Assembly: GCA_013697225.1 (NCBI GenBank)
Contig: JACCXG010000436.1
Location: 1-14,129 of the forward strand
Length of the DNA stretch: 14,129 bases
Source of the DNA: Acidobacteriota bacterium
GTDB taxonomy: Bacteria > Acidobacteriota > Vicinamibacteria > Vicinamibacterales > 2-12-FULL-66-21
Direction: 5' to 3'
Positions 6,811 through 14,129 of the stretch are shown one piece after another (within the stretch, counting starts at the first letter, position 1; each line of letters starts with the position of its first letter). The position numbers and the translations under genes are program-made. Below the pieces are notes generated by a model. The model had not been told where the DNA came from. It saw nothing but the letters and a program-made list of their open reading frames with translations, and ran no database searches.

Positions 6811-7902
6811 ATGACCTCCCCCGACCGGCCAGTACCAGGCGGCCTCTCCTGGACGGTGGAGGCTCCCGAGGCCGGGGCCCGGCTCGACAAGTTCCTGGCC
6901 GCGCCGCCCCGCCTTGGCTCCCGGGCCAGGGCGGCGCTGGCGCTCGACAGGGGGAAGGTCTACGTGAACGGGGCGGAGGCGTCGCTGCGGCAGGCCTCGC
7001 GCCCGCTCTCGGCGGGTGACCACGTGGGCGTCTGGATGGACCGCCCCGGCAGCTCGAAGACACCGCTCCGCGCCGGGCTATACGGCGCGCTCGACATCAT
7101 CCATGAAGACGACGACCTGCTCGTCGTGAACAAGCCTCCGGGCCTGCTCTCCGTTCCGCTGGAGCGGAATCGCGGGATCCCGTCCATCTACGACCAGGTT
7201 GAAGACCGGTTCCGCTCGCATGGCAGGCGCCGCCCGCTCGTGGTCCACCGGATCGACCAGGACACGTCCGGGCTCGTGGTGTTTGCGAAGAACCCGGCAG
7301 CCCAGGTGCACCTGAAGGAGCAGTTCAAGCGGCGGGAACCGGAGCGTGTCTACTGGGCCGTGGTCTACGGGCATCCGGACCCGCCCTCGGGGGTCTGGAG
7401 GGATCATGTCGTGTGGGACGAGAAAGCGCTGATCCAGAAGGCAACCCATGCACGTGATCCGCGTGGAATGGAAGCCATCAGCCAATACAGGGTGCTGGAG
7501 CCTTTGCGCGGCGCGGCGCTCGTTGAGATCCGGCTCACGACAGGCCGCCGCAACCAGGCCAGGCTCCAGGCTCGCCTGCGCGGGCACACCCTGGTTGGTG
7601 AGACGCGCTATGTCTACGGGCCTGATACCCTTCGGCCCATTCCCTTTCCCAGGCATGCGCTGCACGCGCGGCGGCTCGCCTTCCGCCATCCCTCCGGCGA
7701 CCAACTTGTCGAGCTCGAGGCCCCTCCCCCGGCCGATTTCACCGCCCTCCTCATTCGTCTCCGGACCAGGCCTGCGGATTTCGGCAGTCCGGCAGGAGCG
7801 AGCCGGCCTACGGCATCGGCGTCCGCCGAATCTCGTCACAAATCCGCCGGAGCACCGGAAACAGCTCCCCGCCGGCCGGCCGGAACGCGGCGCCGTCGAT
7901 AA
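6811..7902 (+). CDS. RluA-family pseudouridine synthase
   Basis: 363 residues from ATG 6811. The frame is open further upstream, but that part overlaps the DLH gene and is not RluA-like. An N-terminal S4-type RNA-binding domain (about 22-78: ARLDKFLA, GKVYVNG, LSAGDHV) precedes the synthase domain (IIHEDDDLLVVNKPPGLLSVP at about 96-116). The catalytic aspartate is Asp149 in HRIDQDTSGLVVFAK. The family converts specific uridines of 23S rRNA or tRNA to pseudouridine; the target cannot be told. The usual GRTHQIR motif is GRRNQAR here (245-251), followed by LQARLRGHTLVGE, which I believe marks a sub-branch of the family. The last 35 residues or so are low-complexity Ala/Ser/Arg/Pro and are coded antisense to the end of the HUMPS-type gene, so this tail is probably non-essential. 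Confidence 0.9.
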   Translation: MTSPDRPVPGGLSWTVEAPEAGARLDKFLAAPPRLGSRARAALALDRGKVYVNGAEASLRQASRPLSAGDHVGVWMDRPGSSKTPLRAGLYGALDIIHEDDDLLVVNKPPGLLSVPLERNRGIPSIYDQVEDRFRSHGRRRPLVVHRIDQDTSGLVVFAKNPAAQVHLKEQFKRREPERVYWAVVYGHPDPPSGVWRDHVVWDEKALIQKATHARDPRGMEAISQYRVLEPLRGAALVEIRLTTGRRNQARLQARLRGHTLVGETRYVYGPDTLRPIPFPRHALHARRLAFRHPSGDQLVELEAPPPADFTALLIRLRTRPADFGSPAGASRPTASASAESRHKSAGAPETAPRRPAGTRRRR

Positions 7903-8515
7903 CGAGCGGCGCCCCGATGACGACGAGCGGTGCGCCGTGTGCGGGACACTGAATCGCCTGCTCGACTGACAGCCCCCCGACAGCCTGCACGGGAATCGAA
8001 ACGGCCCGGACGACATCGTCCAGTTCGTCCATCGGACTCAGACCCGGAATCATCCCGCGCTCGTCGAAGCCGATGTGATGAACGATGAAGTCCACACCCA
8101 GGCTCTCCATCCACACGGCGCACTCGACGCGGTCTTCCGCGCCCAGATTGTCCCCCATCACCTTCACGCCGAAGTCGCGCCCCGCGGCCACGACCCTCCT
8201 GATCGTGGCTTCGTGAGCCCGGCCCATGACGACGACGACATCGGCCCCTGCCCCGGCCATCATCTCCGCTTCCAGATACCCGCCGTCCATGGTCTTCAGA
8301 TCCGCCACGATGGGATGATCCGGGAAGCGGCGCCGCAACCCCTCGACCGCGTGCAGCCCCTCGGCCAGGAGCAGGGGGGTCCCGGCCTCGAGCCAGTCCA
8401 CTCCGGCTTCCACTGCGACGGCCGCGGTATCGATCGCCTCCTCGAGCGAGGTGAGATCCAGCGAGAGCTGGACGATGGGAAATGTGAGCTGATCGAGACG
8501 ACCCACTGGGTGCAC
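7808..8515 (-). CDS. HUMPS/OMPDC-superfamily decarboxylase or 3-hexulose-6-phosphate synthase-like protein
   Basis: 235 residues from a GTG start at 8515, the usual length for this (beta/alpha)8 barrel. Landmarks match the HPS/KGPDC group: LSLD with Asp20, LEAGTP with Glu43, ADLKTMD with Asp72, Lys74 and Asp77 (the DxKxxD signature), VVMGRAHEATI, GVDFIVHHIGFDERG with His146-His147, and AVGGLS plus VVIGAPL as the phosphate site. Known relatives condense ribulose-5-phosphate with formaldehyde, or decarboxylate 3-keto-L-gulonate-6-phosphate. DLKTMD is nearer the former. No phosphohexuloisomerase (HxlB) gene is adjacent, which weakens a formaldehyde-fixation role. It converges on and overlaps the RluA-family gene by 95 bases, and diverges from a Gfo/Idh/MocA dehydrogenase 83 bases away. 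The ribosome site is weak. The fold is sure; the reaction is not. Confidence 0.82.
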   Translation of the reverse strand: MHPVGRLDQLTFPIVQLSLDLTSLEEAIDTAAVAVEAGVDWLEAGTPLLLAEGLHAVEGLRRRFPDHPIVADLKTMDGGYLEAEMMAGAGADVVVVMGRAHEATIRRVVAAGRDFGVKVMGDNLGAEDRVECAVWMESLGVDFIVHHIGFDERGMIPGLSPMDELDDVVRAVSIPVQAVGGLSVEQAIQCPAHGAPLVVIGAPLVIDGAAFRPAGGELFPVLRRICDEIRRTPMP

Positions 8516-8527
8516 CGCCTGTGAGAG

Positions 8528-8547
8528 GCCCGGCGGGATGGCCGGGC
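8528..8547 (-). promoter_or_regulatory. GC-rich hairpin in the leader of the HUMPS-type gene
   Basis: GCCCGGC (8528-8534), a 6-base loop, then GCCGGGC (8541-8547) forms a perfect 7-bp all-GC stem ending 12 bases upstream of the GTG at 8515. In the minus-strand transcript it would sit at or next to the ribosome landing site and could dampen translation. It could also be a binding site in the divergent spacer. No T-run follows on either strand, so it is not a standard terminator. Confidence 0.35.
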
Positions 8548-8598
8548 GGGGATCAACTTACACCAGCTGGGGGCGAAAGGTGATGTACAAAGGGAGAC

Positions 8599-9654
8599 AT
8601 GACCCGCACGTGGCGCATTGCCGTACTGGGCCTGGGGCACTGGTACTCGGCCTATGGCCTGGCGCGGTCGCTCCATGAGTACCCCGCAGCGGAGCTCGTC
8701 GCGGCATCGTGGCACGACACGGCGCAGCTCGAGGAATTCACGGGGACCTTCGGTGTCAGAGGCTACCGGACGGCCGCCGAGCTGCTGGCCCAGGAGGACG
8801 TCGACATCGTTCATATTGCTTCCCCGGTATCCGAGCTGTATCAGCTGACGCTCCTGGCAGCGCAGGCCGGCAAGCACATCGTGCTCGGGAAGCCCATGGC
8901 GATGTCGTGCGCACAGGCCGATGCAATGGTCGAGGCCGTGGAACGTTCGGGCGTCGTCTGCCTCCCCTTCCAGGGGCTCATGCGTCTGCGGAGCGCGTCC
9001 CTGAAGGAGCGGATCGTGCGGGGAGAGATCGGCGACATCGTTCTGCTCCACCAGACGAGCCGCTGGTCCATTGCGGAAGACTGGTATCACTCCGGTCGTC
9101 CCGGATGGTTCGCGGACCCCCGGCACGTGCCTGGTGGCGCATTCATCGATGAAGGTATCTACTGGATAGATCTGTTCCGGTGGCTGGCCGAATCCGAGGT
9201 CGTGCAGGTGGACGCCAGGATGGGAAATCTGGTGCACAAGGACATTCAGGTGGAGGACTGGGGGATGGCGACGTTCACGTTCGCCAGCGGCGTGATTGCC
9301 ACGCTGGAAGCCGCCTGGACCGTCACCGCTCCACGGCCGACTGGCCCGTCACCCAAACAGAACGCTGTCGTCCGGCTGGAGGTCGTCGGGGCACGGGGCG
9401 AGATTGTGGATCAGTGGTTCCGCGATCCCGGTCGGGCGGTCCTTGCCGCCGGCGCACGGGACTGGGCTTTCGAGCGTCACGCGCAAGAACCGTTCGCGCC
9501 GCCGACACCCGTTCCATTGCACCAGCTGATCCAGGCAATCGAGGAGGGCCGGCAGCCCGCCGCCACCATCCGCGATGCGCGGGACGCATTCGTCGTCGCC
9601 ATGGCAGCCTACGAGTCCGCACGCGACGGCCAGCCGGTTCGACTGTCGTGGTAA
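8599..9654 (+). CDS. Gfo/Idh/MocA family NAD(P)-dependent oxidoreductase
   Basis: 351 residues, the family's normal length. The N-terminal Rossmann fold starts at RIAVLGLGHWYSAYG (GLG at 11-13). DIVHIASP at 69-76 follows, then HIVLGKPMAMS at 93-103 with Lys98, the variant of the EKP motif. The C-terminal domain has GGAFIDEGIYWIDLFRWL at 179-196, matching the D-x-G-x-H-x-x-D pattern except that Tyr188 replaces the usual His. Members oxidise or reduce hydroxyls of sugars, inositols and similar polyols with NAD(P). The substrate is unknown. AGGGAG at 8591-8596 is the ribosome site but sits only two bases before the ATG, shorter than usual. It is divergent from the HUMPS-type gene and followed after 65 bases by nadE, so a shared transcript with nadE is possible. 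Confidence 0.9.
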   Translation: MTRTWRIAVLGLGHWYSAYGLARSLHEYPAAELVAASWHDTAQLEEFTGTFGVRGYRTAAELLAQEDVDIVHIASPVSELYQLTLLAAQAGKHIVLGKPMAMSCAQADAMVEAVERSGVVCLPFQGLMRLRSASLKERIVRGEIGDIVLLHQTSRWSIAEDWYHSGRPGWFADPRHVPGGAFIDEGIYWIDLFRWLAESEVVQVDARMGNLVHKDIQVEDWGMATFTFASGVIATLEAAWTVTAPRPTGPSPKQNAVVRLEVVGARGEIVDQWFRDPGRAVLAAGARDWAFERHAQEPFAPPTPVPLHQLIQAIEEGRQPAATIRDARDAFVVAMAAYESARDGQPVRLSW

Positions 9655-9719
9655 CCCCCCAGGCTGCAGATGTCGCCAGCGGCCCGTCTGCGGACGTGCA
9701 GGCCATCTGACGGGAGCCC

Positions 9720-11456
9720 ATGCGAGTCGCCCTGGCCCAGTTGAACCCCACGAGCGGGGACGTTACCGGCAACACCGAACGGATCCTCGCCGCCATGGAC
9801 GAGGCCATCCGGCAGGAAGCGGACCTGCTGGTCTCGCCGGAGATGGTCATCCCCGGCTACTGCATCGGCGACCTCGTCGAGAACGCCGATTTCCTTGCCG
9901 CGAACGAACGGGCGGTCGGGCGGATTGCCACGGCGGCGCGCGGCATCACCGCCGTCCTCGGCTTCATCGATTTCGATCTCCAGGCACGGAACGACAACGG
10001 AACCATCAGGAAGTACAACGCCGCCGCTGTCGTGCGCGACGGCCACGTGCTGCAGCGTGCGCGGAAGTCACTGCTCCCCAACTACCGCTATTTCGACGAC
10101 AAGCGGTTCTTCACGCCCGGAGAGCGCCGCGATCCTGTCGGGATCCCGGCGCGAAGCGGCGTTGTGCAGGCGGGTGTCTCCATCTGTGAAGACATGTGGG
10201 ATCAGTTCTACGAGGTCAAGCCGCTGCGTGAACTGTCGGACAAAGGGGCGGGTGTCCTGCTGAACCTGAACGCGTCCCCCTTCCATCCGGGGAAGCGCCA
10301 CGAACGCGATGCGCTGATCCGCCGCCACGTGGGGGAACTGCGAAAGCCGCTGGTCTACGTGAACACCGTCGGAGCCGCGGACAACGGCAAGAACGTCATC
10401 ACGTTCGATGGCGAGAGCCTGGTGTACGACGAGCATGGCACCCTGATCGCCGTCGGACCCCAGTTCACCGAGGCGCTGCTCGTCGTCGATCTCGGGCCGG
10501 GAGCGCCTCAACATCCGGCGGTTGGACTGCCGAAGATAGATCGGGAGCGCGAGATGTACGAGGCGCTCGTGCTCGGGCTGCGGGACTACATGCGGAAGAC
10601 CGGCTTCACCAGGGCGGTCGTGCCGGTGTCCGGCGGCATCGATTCTGCGCTGGCACTCGCCATTGCCGTCGATGCGCTTGGCGCGGCGCAGGTGAGCGCC
10701 TACAACCTTCCGTCTGCCTTCAACACGGAGATGACTCGGTCCATCGCCGAACGCGTCGCGCGGGCTCTCGGCGTCGCCTACGGAATCATCCCGATCTCCT
10801 CGATCGACGCGGAGGTGCGCTCGGTTTTCGAGACGCACGCGCATCCCATCCGCCGGAGTCTCACGGGCGAGAACCTTCACGCGCGGATCCGCGGACTGCT
10901 CATGATGGCGGAATCGAACGACACAGGGGCGCTCCTGATCTCGTGCGGAAACGAAACAGAGATCGCGCTCGGCTACGCGACGCTGTACGGGGACATGTGC
11001 GGGGGGATCTCCGTGATCGGCGACGTGTCGAAGACGGATGTCTACCGGCTCGCCGCCTATGTCAACCAGCGCAGCGGCACGGAGATCATCCCTGCCGAGA
11101 CGTTCACCATCAAGCCGTCGGCGGAGCTTGCAGCGGGTCAGTTCGACCCGTTCGACTACTACGTGATGGCCCCGGTGGTCAGTGAGCTCGCCGAGGGGCA
11201 TCGCAGCCCGTCGGAGCTGGTGGCGCTCTTCGAGAAGCAGGCACTCGATCCCGCCCGCTTCACACCGGATCCAGACGGGTCCAGCGTTTACGACAAGCAC
11301 ACGCCCGCGACGTTCCGGCAGGCCGTCGAAGAAGCGGCGACCCGCATGCGGCGGTCCGTCTACAAACGCCTGCAGGGCCCCCCGATCATCTCGATCAGCG
11401 AGCGTGCTTTCGGCTTCGACCTGCGCGAGACCATCATCAACGGATGGACGGGGTGA
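9720..11456 (+). CDS. nadE: Glutamine-dependent NAD+ synthetase
   Basis: 578 residues in two domains. The N-terminal nitrilase-type glutaminase (about 1-260) has the Glu-Lys-Cys triad: Glu41 in VSPEMVIPGY, Lys116 in RARKSLLPNY and Cys156 in VSICEDMWD. It releases ammonia from glutamine. The C-terminal ATP-pyrophosphatase domain has the P-loop SGGIDS at 304-309, ENLHARIRG at 384-392 and GYATLYGDMCGG at 418-429. It amidates deamido-NAD+, the last step of NAD synthesis, in the cytoplasm. Some motifs differ from the commonest form (NETEIALGY rather than a NKSE-type sequence; LPSAFNTEMT rather than MPSRYSS), suggesting a distinct NadE branch rather than loss of function. CGGGAG at 9711-9716 is a normal ribosome site for ATG 9720. 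The gene stands 65 bases after the Gfo/Idh/MocA gene and converges on the antiporter gene. Confidence 0.95.
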   Translation: MRVALAQLNPTSGDVTGNTERILAAMDEAIRQEADLLVSPEMVIPGYCIGDLVENADFLAANERAVGRIATAARGITAVLGFIDFDLQARNDNGTIRKYNAAAVVRDGHVLQRARKSLLPNYRYFDDKRFFTPGERRDPVGIPARSGVVQAGVSICEDMWDQFYEVKPLRELSDKGAGVLLNLNASPFHPGKRHERDALIRRHVGELRKPLVYVNTVGAADNGKNVITFDGESLVYDEHGTLIAVGPQFTEALLVVDLGPGAPQHPAVGLPKIDREREMYEALVLGLRDYMRKTGFTRAVVPVSGGIDSALALAIAVDALGAAQVSAYNLPSAFNTEMTRSIAERVARALGVAYGIIPISSIDAEVRSVFETHAHPIRRSLTGENLHARIRGLLMMAESNDTGALLISCGNETEIALGYATLYGDMCGGISVIGDVSKTDVYRLAAYVNQRSGTEIIPAETFTIKPSAELAAGQFDPFDYYVMAPVVSELAEGHRSPSELVALFEKQALDPARFTPDPDGSSVYDKHTPATFRQAVEEAATRMRRSVYKRLQGPPIISISERAFGFDLRETIINGWTG

Positions 11457-11525
11457 TGTTCGCGTAGAGCTTCACGTTTGCAGTGCAACGCACATGGCCA
11501 TGGCCAGAGGGTGCTTGCGCGCGAG
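11457..11525. other. Convergent spacer between nadE and the antiporter gene
   Basis: 69 bases between two gene ends. It holds two small palindromes: TTGCA-G-TGCAA near 11479-11489 and CATGGCCATG at 11493-11502. Neither is followed by a T-run on either strand, so I do not call a terminator. Confidence 0.5.
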
Positions 11526-12623
11526 TCATGGCTGCGGAGCTCCGCGGCGGCCCCGCGCCAGAGCACGGGCCGAAAGGATCCCGAGCGTCAGCGCCACCAG
11601 GGGCAGTACGAAGAACTTCATCGCGAAGCTGAACTCGTTCAGCCCGGGATGCTCTGCCGCCTCGAGGATCAGGAACACCGTATAGGCGATGTAGAACCCG
11701 AACAGAAGAAATCCTTCCCAGCGCGCGATCGTGTAGTTGGTGAACACGATGGGCAGGGTGGCCACGGCCGCGCCAATCATCACCGGGATGTCGAAGGTAA
11801 GGGCCCCCGGCGGCACCGGGATGCCTTCCGGCGCCACCATGCCGCCAAGCCCCAGCACCCCGAGCAGGTTGAACATGTTGCTCCCGACGAGGTTGCCCAC
11901 GGCGATGTCCCGCTCCCCCCGCAGGCTGGCGAGAATGGAGGTCGCCACTTCCGGCAGGGATGTTCCGGCAGCAATGATGGTGAGGCCGATCACGAGCTCA
12001 CTGACGCCAAGCGCCTCGGCCACAGCCACTGCGCCGGTCACCAGCCAGTGCGAACCCAGGGTGAGCAGCCCCAGCCCCATAGCAATCAGCAGGCTGTTCA
12101 CCGCGGCGTGGCTCGCCCGCCTCTTCTCTCCCCCGAACGCGGCCTCGTACTCCGCCTGAATGCTCGCCGACTCCCGGCGGCTCTGTCGAATGAGCAGGAA
12201 CGTGTAGCCGATGATGCCCGCGAACAGCACTGTGCCATCGAACCGCCCGATGACACCATCGAGGCCGAGCGCTGCCGCGGCGAAGGAGGCCCCAATCATG
12301 ATGGGCACATCGACGCGCACGAGCTTCTGGTCCACGAGGAGCGGGGTGATGGCGGCGGAAAGGCCGAGTATGAACAGCAAGTTGAAGATGTTGCTCCCGA
12401 CCACGTTGCCCAGTGCGAGCTCCGGCTCCCCTGAGTAGGCCGCGCCAAGCGTGACGGCGAACTCCGGCGCACTCGTGCCGAACGCCACCACCGTCAAGCC
12501 GACAACGAGCGGCGAAATGCCAACCGCAATCGCCAGGCGCGATGCGCCGCGCACGAGGAGCTCGGCCCCTCCGATCAGCAGGGCACCACCGCCGATGAGC
12601 AGCAGCGCTGTAAGGAACACCAC
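11526..12623 (-). CDS. Calcium/sodium:cation antiporter, CaCA family (YrbG type)
   Basis: 365 residues from the GTG at 12623 (a second GTG follows at 12620). The protein is almost all hydrophobic, with about ten membrane spans in two inverted halves around a charged cytoplasmic loop (about 146-172, RQSRRES to EKRRAS). Both alpha-repeats are clear: GISPLVVGLTVVAFGTSAPE (35-54) with LGNVVGSNIFN (71-81), and GVSELVIGLTIIAAGTSLPE (206-225) with VGNLVGSNMFN (242-252). The paired GTSxPE and GNxVGSN motifs bind the exchanged cations. The family exports Ca2+ or K+ in exchange for Na+ or H+ across the inner membrane. The frame is open to 12848, but those 75 extra residues are Arg/Cys-rich and not membrane-like, so I start at GTG. 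The ribosome site is poor. Confidence 0.92.
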   Translation of the reverse strand: MVFLTALLLIGGGALLIGGAELLVRGASRLAIAVGISPLVVGLTVVAFGTSAPEFAVTLGAAYSGEPELALGNVVGSNIFNLLFILGLSAAITPLLVDQKLVRVDVPIMIGASFAAAALGLDGVIGRFDGTVLFAGIIGYTFLLIRQSRRESASIQAEYEAAFGGEKRRASHAAVNSLLIAMGLGLLTLGSHWLVTGAVAVAEALGVSELVIGLTIIAAGTSLPEVATSILASLRGERDIAVGNLVGSNMFNLLGVLGLGGMVAPEGIPVPPGALTFDIPVMIGAAVATLPIVFTNYTIARWEGFLLFGFYIAYTVFLILEAAEHPGLNEFSFAMKFFVLPLVALTLGILSARALARGRRGAPQP

Positions 12624-12817
12624 CCTATTCTGTCCGAAGCTGCACCGGGCCGTATGGGGCCGTTTACGAAGGCTGCATCCGGCAGGCACACCTCGCGCAC
12701 GACTCCCACCTGGTACTCTCCGGCACCACCGCAGAACAGGAGTACGACAGTTCCTCCGGAAGGCGCAATGAGAGGCCATCGTTGCCAACACCCCCTCAAT
12801 CGCGAAACGATCCTGTC
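12624..12817. other. Divergent spacer between antiporter and PabB-PabC genes
   Basis: 194 bases that must hold promoters for both genes. The frame of the pabB gene stays open leftward to a stop at 12611-12613, and the antiporter frame stays open rightward to 12848, but neither extension has an ATG in a sensible place or family-like content. A GGGCCGT direct repeat occurs at about 12648-12664. I found no confident -35/-10 pair. Confidence 0.5.
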
Positions 12818-14129
12818 GTGTTCCCCGTTCAGGCAATCCTGCGATCACCAGAACCTGGCGGCGGCTGGCTCGTGTTCAGCGATCCGGTCGCCATCCGCGA
12901 GGCGCGCACCGCGGCGGACGTCAGGGCGTGCCTTCGGGAGGTGGATCTGGCGGTCCGCGGCCGTGGGCTCTTCGCCGCCGGCTTCATCGCCTACGAAGCG
13001 GCGCAGGCGTTCGGGTTCCGGACTCACCCCTTCCCGGCCGGCGAGCTGCCGCTTGCCTGGTTTGCCCTGTTTCCGCCCGGACACGTCGTCCCTGCCCAAG
13101 GGATGGACGCGGCAATTGCCGCCCTTGAGACCGGGGGGCCAGGGGTGGACGCCAGTGTGGACACGGCGGCCGGATTGTGGAGCCCGTCAATCGAGGCAGC
13201 AGGGTACGGCGATCGCGTCCGCGCCATCAAGCGGCACATCGCAGCCGGGGATACGTACCAAATCAACTTCACCTTCCGTCTGCGTGCACCGTTTCACGGG
13301 CGGCCCTTGTCCCTCTTCGGGAGACTGCACGATGCGCAGAGGGGGCCCTGGTCCGGCTACATCGATCTCGGCCGGCACGTCATCCTCTCTGGCTCGCCGG
13401 AGCTCTTCTTCGTCCAGTCCCCCGGGCACATTCTGACGGAGCCCATGAAGGGCACCGGACCGCGAGGACTCTCGAGTGAAGAAGACCGCGGGCTCGCGTT
13501 GCAGCTGCGGCGCTCCGGGAAGAACCGCGCGGAAAACGTCATGATCGTGGATGTCGTGCGGAACGACCTGGGAAGGGTCGCTGCCGTCGGCAGCGTACGG
13601 GTGCCGGATCTCTTCCGGGTGAACCGCTACCCGAACGTCTGGCAGATGACCTCCAGGGTGACCGGTCGCTCCCTTGCGCCGTTCACCGAGATCATCGAAG
13701 CGCTGTTCCCGGCGGCCTCGGTGACCGGGGCTCCCAAGATTCGCGCTGCGGAGATCATCCACGCACTCGAGGACTCCCCACGCGGCGTCTACACCGGCAC
13801 CGTCGGATGTATCGCCCCGGGGGGGCTGTCGCAGTTCAACGTGGCGATTCGTACGATTGTTGTCGATCGCCGGACAGCCGTGGCGGAGTTCGGCGTAGGC
13901 AGCGGCATTGTGTGGGACTCGCGTGAGGAGGACGAGCACGCGGAATGCCTTCTGAAGGCGGAGGTCCTCACTGCCGGCGTGCCCGTCTTCGAGCTGCTCG
14001 AAACGCTCGCATGGACGCCGGCCGGCGGTTTCGTGCTGCTCGACCGGCATCTGCAGCGGCTGCGTCTCTCGGCCGCCTATTTCGGGTTTACCTGCGATCG
14101 GGCCAGTGTCGTAACCAGTCTCCACGACT
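12818..14129 (+). CDS. Aminodeoxychorismate synthase component I fused to 4-amino-4-deoxychorismate lyase, partial at 3' end
   Basis: 437 complete codons are visible from GTG 12818; the gene runs off the window. Residues about 120-385 are the chorismate-binding domain: DTYQINFT at 145-152, EPMKGTGPRG at 208-217 with Lys211 (the PabB-type lysine, where anthranilate synthase has Ala), VVRNDLGRV at 246-254, and VTGAPK at 302-307. It makes 4-amino-4-deoxychorismate from chorismate with ammonia from a PabA partner, the first step toward p-aminobenzoate and folate. From about 389, FELLETLAW, LLDRHLQRLRLSAAYFGF begins a PabC-like lyase domain, so this is a PabBC fusion whose second half lies outside the window. 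The start is uncertain: no in-frame ATG exists, a TTG at 12782 is an alternative, and no Shine-Dalgarno is seen. No PabA is visible in the window. Confidence 0.9.
   Translation, partial: MFPVQAILRSPEPGGGWLVFSDPVAIREARTAADVRACLREVDLAVRGRGLFAAGFIAYEAAQAFGFRTHPFPAGELPLAWFALFPPGHVVPAQGMDAAIAALETGGPGVDASVDTAAGLWSPSIEAAGYGDRVRAIKRHIAAGDTYQINFTFRLRAPFHGRPLSLFGRLHDAQRGPWSGYIDLGRHVILSGSPELFFVQSPGHILTEPMKGTGPRGLSSEEDRGLALQLRRSGKNRAENVMIVDVVRNDLGRVAAVGSVRVPDLFRVNRYPNVWQMTSRVTGRSLAPFTEIIEALFPAASVTGAPKIRAAEIIHALEDSPRGVYTGTVGCIAPGGLSQFNVAIRTIVVDRRTAVAEFGVGSGIVWDSREEDEHAECLLKAEVLTAGVPVFELLETLAWTPAGGFVLLDRHLQRLRLSAAYFGFTCDRASVVTSLHD

Noticed and set aside
10068..11300. Minus-strand 410-codon open frame opposite nadE
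   Set aside because: nadE has both catalytic domains intact on the other strand, which explains the codon bias that keeps the shadow open.
11478..12434. Plus-strand 318-codon frame opposite the antiporter
   Set aside because: His/Gln/Glu-rich shadow of hydrophobic codons; no motif.
12575..12799. Possible small minus-strand gene in the spacer upstream of the antiporter
   Set aside because: The 74-codon frame overlaps the antiporter start, has no ribosome site and matches nothing I know.

Overview
The window is GC-rich chromosomal DNA that is almost entirely coding. I see no rRNA, tRNA, CRISPR array, transposase, integrase or plasmid gene. Long GC-biased frames, an S8 protease with a Trp-rich repeat tail, an HD-GYP protein and scattered metabolic genes suggest a free-living soil-type bacterium. 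Acidobacteriota-like is my best guess; this is inference, as the window holds no phylogenetic marker I can align.

Layout. Positions 1-1943 (minus strand) hold a glycoside hydrolase family 2 gene, followed 15 bases later by the first 16 codons of what looks like a galactose-1-phosphate uridylyltransferase gene cut by the window edge. This may be a beta-galactoside use operon. A divergent spacer of about 240 bases with a 9-bp inverted repeat separates it from a plus-strand pair at 2182-5770. That pair is a secreted subtilisin-like protease with a tandem WSNGLV tail and, 34 bases later, a membrane-anchored HD-GYP/GAF protein. Positions 5888-7902 (plus) hold a Tat-exported dienelactone-hydrolase-family protein and an RluA-family pseudouridine synthase. 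The synthase overlaps by 95 bases, tail to tail, with a minus-strand HUMPS/OMPDC-superfamily decarboxylase (7808-8515). Divergent from that gene are a Gfo/Idh/MocA oxidoreductase (8599-9654) and a glutamine-dependent NAD+ synthetase (9720-11456). A minus-strand Ca2+/cation antiporter (11526-12623) converges on nadE. It diverges from a PabB-PabC fusion gene (from 12818) that runs off the right edge.

How the genes fit together. Most transcription units look independent: NAD synthesis, folate precursor synthesis, RNA modification and cation exchange. Three pairs may be functional: GH2 with GalT (sugar release, then Leloir entry), the S8 protease with the HD-GYP protein (same strand, tight spacing), and the HUMPS-type decarboxylase with the Gfo/Idh/MocA dehydrogenase (divergent, possibly one sugar pathway). 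The least explained items are the protease tail with its c-di-GMP-type neighbour, and the hexulose-phosphate-synthase-like enzyme that has no phosphohexuloisomerase beside it. I did not find a clearly new multi-gene defence or mobile system.
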